In this document: positions 26,538 to 35,355 of the stretch, piece by piece
Numbering within the stretch: position 1 is the first letter of the stretch
How the letters are laid out: the number at the start of each line of letters is the position of its first letter
NCBI GenBank assembly: GCA_903875225.1
Contig: CAIQVJ010000043.1
Span: 96,292-160,291 of the forward strand
DNA length: 64,000 nt
Direction: 5' to 3'
Source: an uncultured Pseudomonadota bacterium
GTDB lineage: Bacteria > Myxococcota_A > UBA796 > SXON01
The notes under the pieces: model-generated
Told to the model about the DNA's origin: nothing
Seen by the model: only the letters and a program-made list of their open reading frames with translations
Databases searched by the model: none
Program-made: the position numbers and the translations under genes

Positions 26538-29383
26538 TGCTCTTCGCCCTGACCCTGCCGCTGTTTCCGATGGCGCGTGCGGCCGACACCGCCGCGGCCT
26601 CCCTCGACGTGGCGGAGGAGGCCGACGTGCAATTCGCCCTCGGCGTCGCGGCCTACCGCCGCGGCGACCACCTGGGCGCCGTCGAGCACTACCTGGCCTC
26701 CAACCGCCTCGTGCCCAACCGCAACGTGGTCTACAACCTCGCGAAGGCGTACGAGCAGCTCGGCCGCTACGACGCCGCCTGGCGCCAGTACGACGTCTAC
26801 GTGGGGATCGAGCCGGATCCCGCCCTGCGCGCCGAGGGCATCGCAGCGCGGGACAAGCTCGGCCCCCGGGTCGCGCTCGTGCGCGTCGAGTCGAACCCGC
26901 CGGGTGCCCTCATCTTCGTCGACCGCGAGGACCTCGGAGCCCGCGGCCAGACCCCCGCCGTCATCGCCCTCCCCGCGGGTGAACACGCTGTCTTCGTGCG
27001 CCGGGACGGCTACCACGACACGCCTGCACAGCCCGTGAGCGCGACGCTCGGCGCCGAGACCGCGGTGCGGTTCACCCCCGCACCCGTCCTGGGCACCGTC
27101 GTCCTCACCGGGCCCCCAGGTGCCCTGGCCGAGGTCCCAGGTGAGAACCAGCTCCCGCTGCGCCTCAGCACGCCGCCCGGCCATTACGACATCCTCGTCC
27201 ACGCGCCCGGACGTCGGGACACCACGGTGGCAGTCGACGTCGGCCCCGACGAGATCGTCACCCGCGACGTCGATCTCCCCTGGCTCACGGGCACGGTCGT
27301 GGTCGAGGCGCCCGAGCACGACGCAGAGATCGACATCGACGGCGTGCCGCGTGGCTTCACGCCCGCCGTGCTCTCCGACGTCCGCGTGGGCCCGCATCAC
27401 CTCGAGGTCACCCGCCCCGGGTTCCGGCCCTACGAGACCGACATCCAGGTGGTCGCCGACACCACGCTGCCAGTCGCCGCCGAGCTCGTCTCGCTCAACG
27501 AGGTCACCGCCGCGAACCGGACAGCCCAATCCGCAGAGGACGCCCCCGCGAGCGTCAGCCTCGTCAGCGCCGACGAGATCCGCCTGTTCGGCGACACGAC
27601 GGTGTGGCAGGCGCTCGCCGACCAGCGCGGGTTCTACGGCACGTCCGACGGCACCTACCAGTACCTCGGGGTCCGTGGCTTCGCCCGGTCGGGCGACTAC
27701 AACAACCGCCTGCTCCTCACCCTCGACGGGCACACGCTGAACGACGACCAGCTCGGCGCCAGCTACGTCGGCCACGACGGGGAGATCGACCTCGACGACG
27801 TCGAGCGCATCGAGGTCGTACGTGGCGCCGGATCGGTGCTCTACGGCTCCAATGCGTTCCTGGGCGTGGTCAACATCGTCTCCGGACCCGTGGACCTCGC
27901 GCGCCCGACGCACGTGGTGATCGGCGCGGAGTCCGACCGCACGGCGCGGGTCCGGGCCGGGACGAAGGTGAAGATCGGCGGCGGCGACCACCCGGCGTGG
28001 CTCTCCCTCAGCGCGGGCGGCCTGCTCTCCGAGGGCCAGGACTTCCAGTTCCCCGAGCTCGCGGATGAGGCGAACCCCCTCGGCAGCAGCATCGACGCAG
28101 GCGGATCGACGGCCGCTGGCGGGACCGTTCGGCTCGAAGCGGGCGATTGGAACGTCGTCGGCTGGGTGAACACCCGCGACCAGCGCATCCCCACGGGCGC
28201 GTACGAGACGATCCTCGCCGACCCGCGCGCCCACTCCAGCGACACCCGTGGCTTCGGCGAGGTGCGCTGGGAGCCCACGTTCGGGGAGAGGCTCCGCATC
28301 GCGACCCGCGCCTACGTGGACCGGTACGACTTCGTCGGGGCCTACCCCTACGCCGACCCCACAGACGTCGTGCGTGACAGCTGGCACGGCACGTGGGGCG
28401 GGGCGGAGGCGCGCTTCATGGTCACGCCGATGAAGGGCCTCGACTTCACCGCCGGGGCCGAGGCGCGGCTGCACCTGCAGGCGCACCTCGAGGGCAGCGA
28501 CAGCTCCGGCCTGTACCTCGACGACAGCACGCCGTTTGAGGTGTACAGCGGCTACCTGCTCGCCGGGATCAACCCCTCGCGCGCGCTCAGCCTCTCCGGC
28601 GGGGCTCGCGTGGACGCCTACTCCACCTTCGGCGCCACGGTGAACCCGCGCCTGGCGCTGATCGTGCGCCCCGGTACGCACGACACGCTCAAGCTCCTGG
28701 GCGGTCGCGCCTTCCGCGCACCGTCGCCCTACGAGCTCAACTACAACGACGACGGCGTCACCCAGGTGGCCGCCCCCGACCTCGCTCCGGAGCACATCTG
28801 GAGCGGCGAACTCGAATACACGCGCCGGTTGGGCGACGTGAGCACGCTCACGCTCGCGGCTTTCGGCCACCGCATCGACGACCTGATCGGGATCTCGCTC
28901 TTCGACGCCGCAGGAGTGCTCCAGTACACCAACAGCGCCGACCCCGTGAACGCGGTGGGGCTCGAGGGCGAGCTGCGGCGGGAGTGGCGTGGAGGCTGGC
29001 TCGCCGCCGCGAGCGTGAGCGCCCAGCGTTCCCGCGAGGGCAGCCTCCTGACCGGCGCCGAGCTCGAGAACTCCCCCGCCGTGACAGTCTCTGCGCGAGG
29101 TGCAGCACCGGTCGTGGCGGGCATCACGATGGCCTCCCGGATGCGCGTGGAGAGCAGCCGCTTGAGTCATGACGGCACGCGCACCAACCCCGCGCTGCTC
29201 TGGGACGTGAACGCAACCGGGAACATCACGCCGAAGGGCAAGAACGCGTTCAGCTGGTCGCTGGGCGTGCGAAACCTGCTGGACTGGAAGATCGAGTACC
29301 CGACCAGCGATGAGCTGGTGCAGTCGACATTGCCGGGATCGGGGAGAACGGTGACGGCAGAGGTCGGCTGGACGGGGTGGTAG
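26534..29383 (+). CDS. TonB-dependent receptor with N-terminal TPR and PEGA-like domains
   Basis: The 949-residue protein has a signal peptide (MMLFALTLPLFPMARA). Two tetratricopeptide-like units (~31-96, FALGVAAYRRGDHLGAVEHY; NVVYNLAKAYEQLGRYDAAW) and about three PEGA-like beta repeats follow (~113-163, ~184-232, ~254-302; for example ESNPPGALIFVD). A TonB plug (~332-452) carries IEVVRGAGSVLYGSNAFLGV and the rest is a 22-strand-type barrel (FRAPSPYELNY, EHIWSGELEYTRR). Such receptors import large ligands with TonB energy. TPR/PEGA segments ahead of the plug are unusual; they would sit in the periplasm. ATG 26534 is followed directly by a second ATG; either overlaps the kinase stop. Confidence 0.88.
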   Translation: MMLFALTLPLFPMARAADTAAASLDVAEEADVQFALGVAAYRRGDHLGAVEHYLASNRLVPNRNVVYNLAKAYEQLGRYDAAWRQYDVYVGIEPDPALRAEGIAARDKLGPRVALVRVESNPPGALIFVDREDLGARGQTPAVIALPAGEHAVFVRRDGYHDTPAQPVSATLGAETAVRFTPAPVLGTVVLTGPPGALAEVPGENQLPLRLSTPPGHYDILVHAPGRRDTTVAVDVGPDEIVTRDVDLPWLTGTVVVEAPEHDAEIDIDGVPRGFTPAVLSDVRVGPHHLEVTRPGFRPYETDIQVVADTTLPVAAELVSLNEVTAANRTAQSAEDAPASVSLVSADEIRLFGDTTVWQALADQRGFYGTSDGTYQYLGVRGFARSGDYNNRLLLTLDGHTLNDDQLGASYVGHDGEIDLDDVERIEVVRGAGSVLYGSNAFLGVVNIVSGPVDLARPTHVVIGAESDRTARVRAGTKVKIGGGDHPAWLSLSAGGLLSEGQDFQFPELADEANPLGSSIDAGGSTAAGGTVRLEAGDWNVVGWVNTRDQRIPTGAYETILADPRAHSSDTRGFGEVRWEPTFGERLRIATRAYVDRYDFVGAYPYADPTDVVRDSWHGTWGGAEARFMVTPMKGLDFTAGAEARLHLQAHLEGSDSSGLYLDDSTPFEVYSGYLLAGINPSRALSLSGGARVDAYSTFGATVNPRLALIVRPGTHDTLKLLGGRAFRAPSPYELNYNDDGVTQVAAPDLAPEHIWSGELEYTRRLGDVSTLTLAAFGHRIDDLIGISLFDAAGVLQYTNSADPVNAVGLEGELRREWRGGWLAAASVSAQRSREGSLLTGAELENSPAVTVSARGAAPVVAGITMASRMRVESSRLSHDGTRTNPALLWDVNATGNITPKGKNAFSWSLGVRNLLDWKIEYPTSDELVQSTLPGSGRTVTAEVGWTGW

Positions 29384-29386
29384 ACT
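29378..29386 (+). promoter_or_regulatory. Extended -10 TGGTAGACT before the lipoprotein gene
   Basis: TGG-TAGACT has the TGn extension of an extended -10 element and spans the receptor stop codon. The thirteen bases GTGGTAGACTGCC around it are repeated exactly at 58259-58271 upstream of preT. The leader to ATG 29433 would be about 40 nt. Confidence 0.4.
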
Positions 29387-29432
29387 GCCCGAACGCGCGC
29401 TCCAGCCCTCACCCTGCACCCCGGGATCCCAG

Positions 29433-30551
29433 ATGACCCAGACTCCTCACCTGCTGTCGCTCCTCCCGCTCCTCGCGCTCGGAGCCTGCAGCGGCGGCCC
29501 CGACGACTCCGTCACCCCCCACGACTCCCCCGCTCCCCACGACTCGGACTCTGCCGTGGACACCGCGACCGACGACTCCGGTGTCACCGACGACACCGCG
29601 ACCGACGACACGGGGGGCCACCCCTGCTACGTCGCGGTGGAGGCGACCAGCCCCGCCAACGGCTCCACGAGCGCGTACTACCGCTCGGACATCGCGTTCA
29701 CCCTCTCGGACCCCGACGCCTCTGCCGTGATCACGACAGCGGTCGCAGGCCATCAGGCGACGTCGAGTGACGGCTTGACGGTGAGTTGGGTGCTCGACGC
29801 GCCGATGGACCCCTCCACGGCCTACACCGCCACGCTGGACTACTGTGCCGGCTCCGTCGCCCTCTCCTTCACCACCTCGGACCTCGGTACCCCGATGGAC
29901 GACCCGGCTTCGCTCCTCGGGCGGACATATGCGGTTGACCTCGCCAGCGCGCGCATCACCGAGCCCCCGGGGATCGGCTCGGTGCTCTCGGGCTACCTCA
30001 CCACCGACATCCTGCTCGGCGTGAGCGCGGTGGACGGCGGATCACTCGACATGCTCGGTGCTGTCGCCCGTGCCGACGTGAGCCCCGACGAGCAGGACAC
30101 CTGCAGCCCGACGTTCCCGTTCCCGACTGCGGACTTCACCGCAGAGCCCTACTTCGCGGTCGGCCCCCAGACGGTGACCCTCTCGATCGGGGGCTACGAT
30201 GTCGACATCTCCGATCTCCAGATCACCGGCACGTTCGCGTCGGACGGCACCTACTTCGGCGGCGGCACGCTCTCCGGCAGCCTGGACACCCGCCCCCTGT
30301 CCGCCCTCGTCGACGACTCGGGTGACCCCGGAGCGATCTGCGACCTGGCGATCAACTTCGGCGCCGAGTGCATCGCCTGCCCCTCCGATGGGGAGCCCTA
30401 TTGCCTCACCCTCGTCGCGGACGAGATCCTCGCGGAGCAGGTGCGTCGGTTGACACTCGTGGATGTCGGCGGCACCAACTGCATGGACTGCATGAGCCCG
30501 ACGGACACCACCGACCTCTCGGAGACGTGCGAGATCGACCCGGACCTGTAG
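29433..30551 (+). CDS. Lipoprotein with Asp/Thr linker and Ig-like domain
   Basis: A 372-residue lipoprotein: MTQTPHLLSLLPLLALGAC gives a lipobox (LGAC) with Ser after Cys. An Asp/Ser/Thr-rich linker (~22-62) is followed by an SbsA-like Ig domain (VEATSPANGSTSAYYRSDI to LSFTTSD), which is common in myxobacterial surface proteins. The remaining ~230 residues are beta-rich with a C-terminal Cys-rich part (CIACPSDGEPYCL; CMDCM). No enzymatic motif is visible. It follows the TonB receptor by 49 bp and could be a surface partner of it, which is only positional inference. Confidence 0.7.
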   Translation: MTQTPHLLSLLPLLALGACSGGPDDSVTPHDSPAPHDSDSAVDTATDDSGVTDDTATDDTGGHPCYVAVEATSPANGSTSAYYRSDIAFTLSDPDASAVITTAVAGHQATSSDGLTVSWVLDAPMDPSTAYTATLDYCAGSVALSFTTSDLGTPMDDPASLLGRTYAVDLASARITEPPGIGSVLSGYLTTDILLGVSAVDGGSLDMLGAVARADVSPDEQDTCSPTFPFPTADFTAEPYFAVGPQTVTLSIGGYDVDISDLQITGTFASDGTYFGGGTLSGSLDTRPLSALVDDSGDPGAICDLAINFGAECIACPSDGEPYCLTLVADEILAEQVRRLTLVDVGGTNCMDCMSPTDTTDLSETCEIDPDL

Positions 30552-30593
30552 CGCTCCGGAGGGCACCTTCTACGCTGGTCGTCGGCAGCCCCG

Positions 30594-30995
30594 TCAATCG
30601 CAGATCAGGGACCCCGTGTCCGGCTCCGGCCCGGCGGTCAAGACGATGTCGGCGACCTCAAAGCCGTTCACCGCGAGTGCGCCCGCGATGGTGTCTCCTC
30701 CCGCGGTGCCGTCCAGCGTCGCGTCTCCCTTGTCGAAGTCCACGAGGCTGGTCGACCGGAAGGCCCAGTGGATCTCCCCCTCCGTGACCGTGGCCTGGTC
30801 GATGTCTCCGTACGCACAAGCCCAGTCGAGCCTCGCGTTCCCAGCGCCGTTCACGCTCAGCCCCACGCCGCCTCCGAAATACCCGCCCTCCGGGACCGTT
30901 CCGTTGGCGGGTATGGGTGCCCGGGCCTCGTCCCCGGACGCGGGGCCGGAGCCAGAGGGGGCACACGCCAGGAGCAGGAGGAGGACGGTTGCCAC
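30594..30995 (-). CDS. Small lipoprotein, unknown function
   Basis: A 133-residue lipoprotein: GTG start, then MATVLLLLLAC with lipobox LLAC at the very N terminus and a Gly/Pro/Ser-rich spacer. A compact beta-rich domain follows (GGYFGGGVGLSVNGAGNARL, ATVTEGEIHWAF, GALAVNGFEVADIVL) with a Cys near each end of the domain (ACAYGD; LICD-stop). I recognise no family. The GTG at 30995 lies directly after the S46 peptidase stop with no spacer, so it is the last gene of the minus-strand operon 37100-30594. Confidence 0.6.
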   Translation of the reverse strand: MATVLLLLLACAPSGSGPASGDEARAPIPANGTVPEGGYFGGGVGLSVNGAGNARLDWACAYGDIDQATVTEGEIHWAFRSTSLVDFDKGDATLDGTAGGDTIAGALAVNGFEVADIVLTAGPEPDTGSLICD

Positions 30996-33134
30996 TCAGC
31001 CCTTGCCCAGCTCCGCCAACACCCGATCCGCGTGCGCCACATGCCCGAGGTACCAGAGGATGTACCGTACATCCACGTGGATCGACCGAGTCTGGGCGGC
31101 ATCGTAGAGCGTGCCCGAGCTCACCCCCTCCCAGTTGCTGTCGAACACCAACCCGATCCACTCGCCCTTTGAATTCAAGGTGGGACTGCCGCTGCTGCCG
31201 CCCGAGATGTCGAGATCGGCGAGGAAGTCGACAGGCACGGTCTTCAACGTGGCGTCCGCGTAGCCGCCCCAGTCGCCGGACGAGCGCCCCGCGTCGATCG
31301 CAGAGAGCAGGGCGACGGGCGCGTTGAACGGCCAGTCGCCCGCCTTCTCGGCGACGCCGACCACGGTGGTCTGGTCGCCGTAGTGCACGGCATCCCGCGG
31401 GTCCTGCTCGGTGAGGTGCCCGAAGCTCACCCGCAGGGTGCCGTTGGCGTCCGGGTAGCTGCGCGCCGGATCGTAGGCAGCGAGTGCCTCGGCGTACAGG
31501 GGGCGAAGGCGGGCAAAGGCGCCGTTCCGCGCGAGATCCGCCTGGCGCTGCCGCTCGTCATAGGGCGAGAGCGCCGCTGCAAGAGAGAGAAAACCATCCG
31601 TCGAAGCCGCGAGCGTGCCGGAGGGGAGGTCGAAGGCGCCCAGGCGCTGGTCGTGCAGGGCGAGCACGGGCGAGGTGAACAGGCGGTCGAGCGCGCCGTC
31701 GATGGCGACCTCGTCCGTCCCGCCGATCCAGGCCTTGAGCTCCGGGATCTGCTGGCTCTCGGGGAGCGCGAGCAGGGTGGTGAGGAAGTGCTTGAGCCAA
31801 CGCCGTTCGGCGGCGGGGACCCAGCGCTGATCGATCTCGGAGAGGGACGCGAGCGTGCGGGCGCGGTCGCGGTCCTGGAAGCCGGGCTCCCGCCTGGAGT
31901 CCGGGAGCGCACGCATGCGCGACCACTTGTAGATGGTCCGGGCGGCGCCGAGCAGGTCGGAGCGCACGAGGTAGCCGTAGTCGCGGTCCCGGTCCCGGGT
32001 GGCGCCCTTCTCGGCGATCTTGGTGCGCAGCTCCGCGATGGCGGCGGCGTAGCGGGCGGAGCGTGCAGGGTCGGCCGCAACCCAGGCGTCGAGACCGGCG
32101 TCCCGGGCCTCCATGCGCTCCAGCACGTGGGTGCGAGAATAGCCCTCGAGCATGCCGGCGTACTTGGAGCTGTAGTTCGCGAAGCTCTCGACCGAGCTGG
32201 ACAGGCGCGCCGCGGCGTCCGGCCCGCTGCGCCCGACGGTCTTCCACATGTCGAGCGCCCAGTCCATCTCGGACTTGCCGAGCGGAAGGGTGTACTTCGT
32301 CTCCTCCACGACCTCGGCGGCAGTCCGCCACCGTCCTGTCGTCCCCGGGTACCCGGCGACCGCGATCAGCCCGTCCGCAGTCGGCCCCGGGCCCACGGCG
32401 AGGTGGTGCGCAGGGTGGAACGGCACGTTGGTAGCGGCGTAGTCCGCGGGCTTCCCGTCTGCGGCGGCGTAGGCGCGCAGGAACGCGAAGTCGCCCGCGT
32501 GCCGGGGCCAGTGCCAGTTGTCGATCTCGTCGCCGTAGTTCCCGGTCGCGTCGGGCGGGACGTACACGAGGCGCAGGTCCCGCAGCTCCGTCTGGGTGAC
32601 GAGCGTGTACTGGCGCCCCTCGTAGAACGATGCAACGCGGCACCGCACCCCTCCGGGCTTCTCGCACGCAGCGATGAGCTTCTTCTGGTTGGCCTCCATC
32701 TTGAGCGCGCGGTCGAGATCTGTGGTCTTCGCGGTGATCCCCGCGACGACCCCGGCCGTCACGTCGGTGAGCGACCGCGTGACCCACACCCGGGCGGAGG
32801 GCCCGGCCGAGCGTTCCTCACCCTGGGTCGCGGCATAGAAGCCGTCGCCCAGCAGGTTCTCGCCCTCCTTGCGGGCCTGCGTGAGGTAGCCCACCGCGCA
32901 GTGGTGGTTGGTCACGATGAGGCCGTCCCCCGAGACGAAGCTCGCCGAGCAGCCCTGGAGTTGCACGACCGAGCCCAGCGGCGACCCGAGCGGGTCCGAC
33001 CACGCCGCGACGTCGATCCCGTCGAGCTTCCTGGCCTGCTCCGCAGGGAGCCTGGACAGCTCGCCCGGCGGATACATCCCCTCGAACGCGGACGCGGGCG
33101 AGAGCGTGCCCAGGGCCAGGAGTGCGAGGAGCAT
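30996..33134 (-). CDS. S46-family dipeptidyl-peptidase (DPP7/DPP11-like)
   Basis: A 712-residue periplasmic serine peptidase, the usual length for family S46. Signal peptide MLLALLALGTLSPASA. The catalytic His lies in IVTNHHCAVG (~77-78), the Asp region is DEIDNWHWPRHAGDFAFLR, and the catalytic Ser648 is in SGGSSGSPTLN. S46 enzymes remove dipeptides from peptide N termini, typically to feed on imported peptides. The residue 18 positions after the catalytic Ser, which in the studied enzymes is Gly (hydrophobic-specific DPP7) or Arg (acidic-specific DPP11), is Ser here (VFDSNWEG). ATG 33134 begins the signal; the open frame further upstream is out of context. Confidence 0.9.
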   Translation of the reverse strand: MLLALLALGTLSPASAFEGMYPPGELSRLPAEQARKLDGIDVAAWSDPLGSPLGSVVQLQGCSASFVSGDGLIVTNHHCAVGYLTQARKEGENLLGDGFYAATQGEERSAGPSARVWVTRSLTDVTAGVVAGITAKTTDLDRALKMEANQKKLIAACEKPGGVRCRVASFYEGRQYTLVTQTELRDLRLVYVPPDATGNYGDEIDNWHWPRHAGDFAFLRAYAAADGKPADYAATNVPFHPAHHLAVGPGPTADGLIAVAGYPGTTGRWRTAAEVVEETKYTLPLGKSEMDWALDMWKTVGRSGPDAAARLSSSVESFANYSSKYAGMLEGYSRTHVLERMEARDAGLDAWVAADPARSARYAAAIAELRTKIAEKGATRDRDRDYGYLVRSDLLGAARTIYKWSRMRALPDSRREPGFQDRDRARTLASLSEIDQRWVPAAERRWLKHFLTTLLALPESQQIPELKAWIGGTDEVAIDGALDRLFTSPVLALHDQRLGAFDLPSGTLAASTDGFLSLAAALSPYDERQRQADLARNGAFARLRPLYAEALAAYDPARSYPDANGTLRVSFGHLTEQDPRDAVHYGDQTTVVGVAEKAGDWPFNAPVALLSAIDAGRSSGDWGGYADATLKTVPVDFLADLDISGGSSGSPTLNSKGEWIGLVFDSNWEGVSSGTLYDAAQTRSIHVDVRYILWYLGHVAHADRVLAELGKG

Positions 33135-33136
33135 GG

Positions 33137-33331
33137 TCACAACGCGTACATGATGGGGAGCACCGGCGCAGCCTCGAACACGAGGATGAAGCCGATCATC
33201 AGCAGCAGGACGACGATGATCGGGGTCATCCACCAGAGCTTCTCGTGCACCAGGAAGTCCCAGAAGTCGGCCAACAGGCCCTTGGGTGCGGCAGGAAGCT
33301 CGGGTGGGGGCTGGGGCGCGGAGTCGGACAT
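33137..33331 (-). CDS. DUF5989 small membrane protein
   Basis: A 64-residue protein: a Pro-rich N terminus, then FWDFLVHEKLWWMTPIIVVL leading into one membrane span and FEAAPVLPIMYAL. The pattern 'W.FL...K.WW..PI...L......V...S...PF.Y.L' is that of DUF5989 mini-proteins, which are usually found near carbamoyltransferase or surface-polysaccharide genes. The stop of the beta-helix gene lies 2 bp upstream of its ATG and the S46 peptidase begins 2 bp downstream of its stop. The role is unknown; a chaperone-like or anchoring function in an envelope complex is possible. Confidence 0.75.
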   Translation of the reverse strand: MSDSAPQPPPELPAAPKGLLADFWDFLVHEKLWWMTPIIVVLLLMIGFILVFEAAPVLPIMYAL

Positions 33332-33333
33332 CG

Positions 33334-35355
33334 TCAGAGCGTATCCTCGTTCGCCACGCCATCGCGGCAGACCACCGGGCGGATCTCGATCAGCACGGCC
33401 AGCGCATCGGCCAGCCCGATCCACGCCCGCCGGGCCGCGCCCGGGGGCTCCCCGGAGGCCCCGAGCGAGACAACGCGTTCCCCCGGCCACCTGCCCAGCT
33501 CCACGCCCGTGGGCGAGCACAGGACGAGTCCGCCCCAGGCGAGCTTCAGGCTGCTGCCGTCCTCGAACCCGACCTCGGTGAGGGCGGCCGGTCTGGTCTG
33601 TCCCTGCTCGATGGAGACCTGGAGCGCCTCACTGGGGAGCTGGCCCGGCCGGATGCGCAGGACGCGGGTGCACCGGTCTGTCGGGTGACCGGAGGTGTCG
33701 CTGTCGGTGTACTCGAGCTCCGGGCCCGGTCGGGGGACGGGGTGACAGCAGGCGGATGACGCGCTGCGCAATTCGACCAGCGTCGTCGCAGCGTCGAACC
33801 AGACGATGCCGTCGGAGAGTTCCACGGCCACGGTGGGCTCCGGCTCGGGACCGACGGCGATCACCACGATCGGCGCGCGCACCGAGCGTACTGGCCTGCC
33901 ATCGCAGGTGACCTGCCCGTTGGCATCGCCCGACCACAGCCGCCCCGCGATGTCACCGCAGAGCGCGGTCGCCGGCGCTGGCAAGGACACGCGTCGCACG
34001 GTGGGCCAGTCGAACGCCGCCAGCGGGGCGCCCACCCCGAGGAGGCGCCGGATGCCCGCGTGCTCGGGCGCATCGCCGCGGAGGAGCACCGCGTCGAGCG
34101 CCGCCTGCCCGCCACCCGACAGCGCGCTCGCCTCAGCGCGCACCAGGGCGACCAGCGAGGCGACGAGGGGCGGAATGGATCCGTCCGCCCACGCCCACTC
34201 CACCCGCGCAGGGAGCGCATCCAACACGGCGCGCCGGTCCTCCACGCTCGGGCAGGCGTCGGAGAGTCGCTCCCACACCCAGCGGATCACGGTGTCACCG
34301 TCGATCTCCGGCCCTTCCGGGACGGCGCCGATCCACCAGGCCAGGACGAACGAGCGCCGGGGCTCCCCGCCCGAGACGGTGGCCCCCTGCTCCTCCACCG
34401 TCGCCACACCCGTCGCCTCGACTCCGCGGACCGCCCCCTCGACCGACGCACCCTCCAGGACCAGGTGCGATGCACCACACGCCACCGCCCCTACGCGCCC
34501 CACCGCCTCGACCCGCGCCCCCGGCCCGAGCCGCACCATCGCCCGCCCGTCGAGGGAGACGGCGCAGCCCGTGAGCTTCGCGATCACCGTCTCGGAGACG
34601 TCCACGGAGCTCCCCGCGTACGCGGCGATGGCCCACCCGTCCGCATCGGAGATCGAGCAGCCCCGGATCACCACCACCGACTCGCCCCAGGTCTGCACCG
34701 CGATCCCGCTCTGGCCGGTGAACGCGACGCCGCTCAAGGTCAAGCGGGTGGCGCCGTTCGAAGTCGTCGCGCACGCCCCTCCGGTGAACCGCCCGCCCTG
34801 GACCACCGCACTGGCGTTGCCCATCGCGGCGAGGGCGGCGGAGAGCTCGCCGACGCCTCCGTCGAAGGTGCAGTCCTGAAGGGCCAGATCAGCGTCCTGC
34901 CCCACCGACACGTAATAGGTCCTGCCCCCCCGGAACACGCACGCGCCGAGCGCCGATCGGGAGCTGCCCGACCCGCTCACGGCCGCAAAATCGTTGTTCG
35001 TGAAGGTCACGCCCGTCGCCCTGAGCTCCCCATGGTTCTCGATCGCCGGGCCGAGGGGGTCCACGCCCGGCGGATATCCGACGCACGCGACCGCGCCAGA
35101 GAGACCGCCGCCGATGAGCGTGAGCCGCCCCTTCGGCAGCACCTGGACGAGACCGCCGCTCCCCCCGACCCGCGTGACCCGGACCGCCTCGAGCGTGAGC
35201 CCGCCGCCGACGATCAGCGCGGGACCGAGCGTCTCCACCTCGAGGGTGCCTGGGCCCACGATGCGCAGCCGCTTCGGCAGCTCGGTCGGCTCGGAGAGGC
35301 GAACGGTCGTGCCGCGCAGCTCGAGGACGCCCGTCTGCTGCGGAAGGCCGCTCAC
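33334..35355 (-). CDS. Right-handed beta-helix repeat protein
   Basis: The 673-residue protein begins LPQQTGVLELRGTTVRL and has ~12 rungs of a parallel beta-helix in residues ~20-320 (for example GELRATGVTFTNNDFAAVSG, DLALQDCTFDGG, RLTLSGVAFTGQSGIAV, VVVIRGCSISDADGWAI). A second, mixed domain of ~350 residues follows and ends near a beta-rich part with Cys pairs. No signal peptide is evident. The GTG at 35355 overlaps the stop of the membrane-protein gene (GTGA), which supports it over the very long upstream open frame. Beta-helix proteins often bind or cleave polysaccharide; no catalytic residues can be named. Confidence 0.7.
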   Translation of the reverse strand: MSGLPQQTGVLELRGTTVRLSEPTELPKRLRIVGPGTLEVETLGPALIVGGGLTLEAVRVTRVGGSGGLVQVLPKGRLTLIGGGLSGAVACVGYPPGVDPLGPAIENHGELRATGVTFTNNDFAAVSGSGSSRSALGACVFRGGRTYYVSVGQDADLALQDCTFDGGVGELSAALAAMGNASAVVQGGRFTGGACATTSNGATRLTLSGVAFTGQSGIAVQTWGESVVVIRGCSISDADGWAIAAYAGSSVDVSETVIAKLTGCAVSLDGRAMVRLGPGARVEAVGRVGAVACGASHLVLEGASVEGAVRGVEATGVATVEEQGATVSGGEPRRSFVLAWWIGAVPEGPEIDGDTVIRWVWERLSDACPSVEDRRAVLDALPARVEWAWADGSIPPLVASLVALVRAEASALSGGGQAALDAVLLRGDAPEHAGIRRLLGVGAPLAAFDWPTVRRVSLPAPATALCGDIAGRLWSGDANGQVTCDGRPVRSVRAPIVVIAVGPEPEPTVAVELSDGIVWFDAATTLVELRSASSACCHPVPRPGPELEYTDSDTSGHPTDRCTRVLRIRPGQLPSEALQVSIEQGQTRPAALTEVGFEDGSSLKLAWGGLVLCSPTGVELGRWPGERVVSLGASGEPPGAARRAWIGLADALAVLIEIRPVVCRDGVANEDTL

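Noticed and set aside
25811..29419. Minus-strand open frame of ~1200 codons opposite the kinase and receptor genes
   Set aside because: The plus-strand genes carry clear kinase and TonB-receptor motifs; the antisense frame is rich in Arg, Val, Asp and Gly in the pattern expected from codon shadowing.
31383..33581. Plus-strand open frame opposite the S46 peptidase
   Set aside because: S46 catalytic residues are clear on the minus strand, and the plus-strand frame has no protein-like features.
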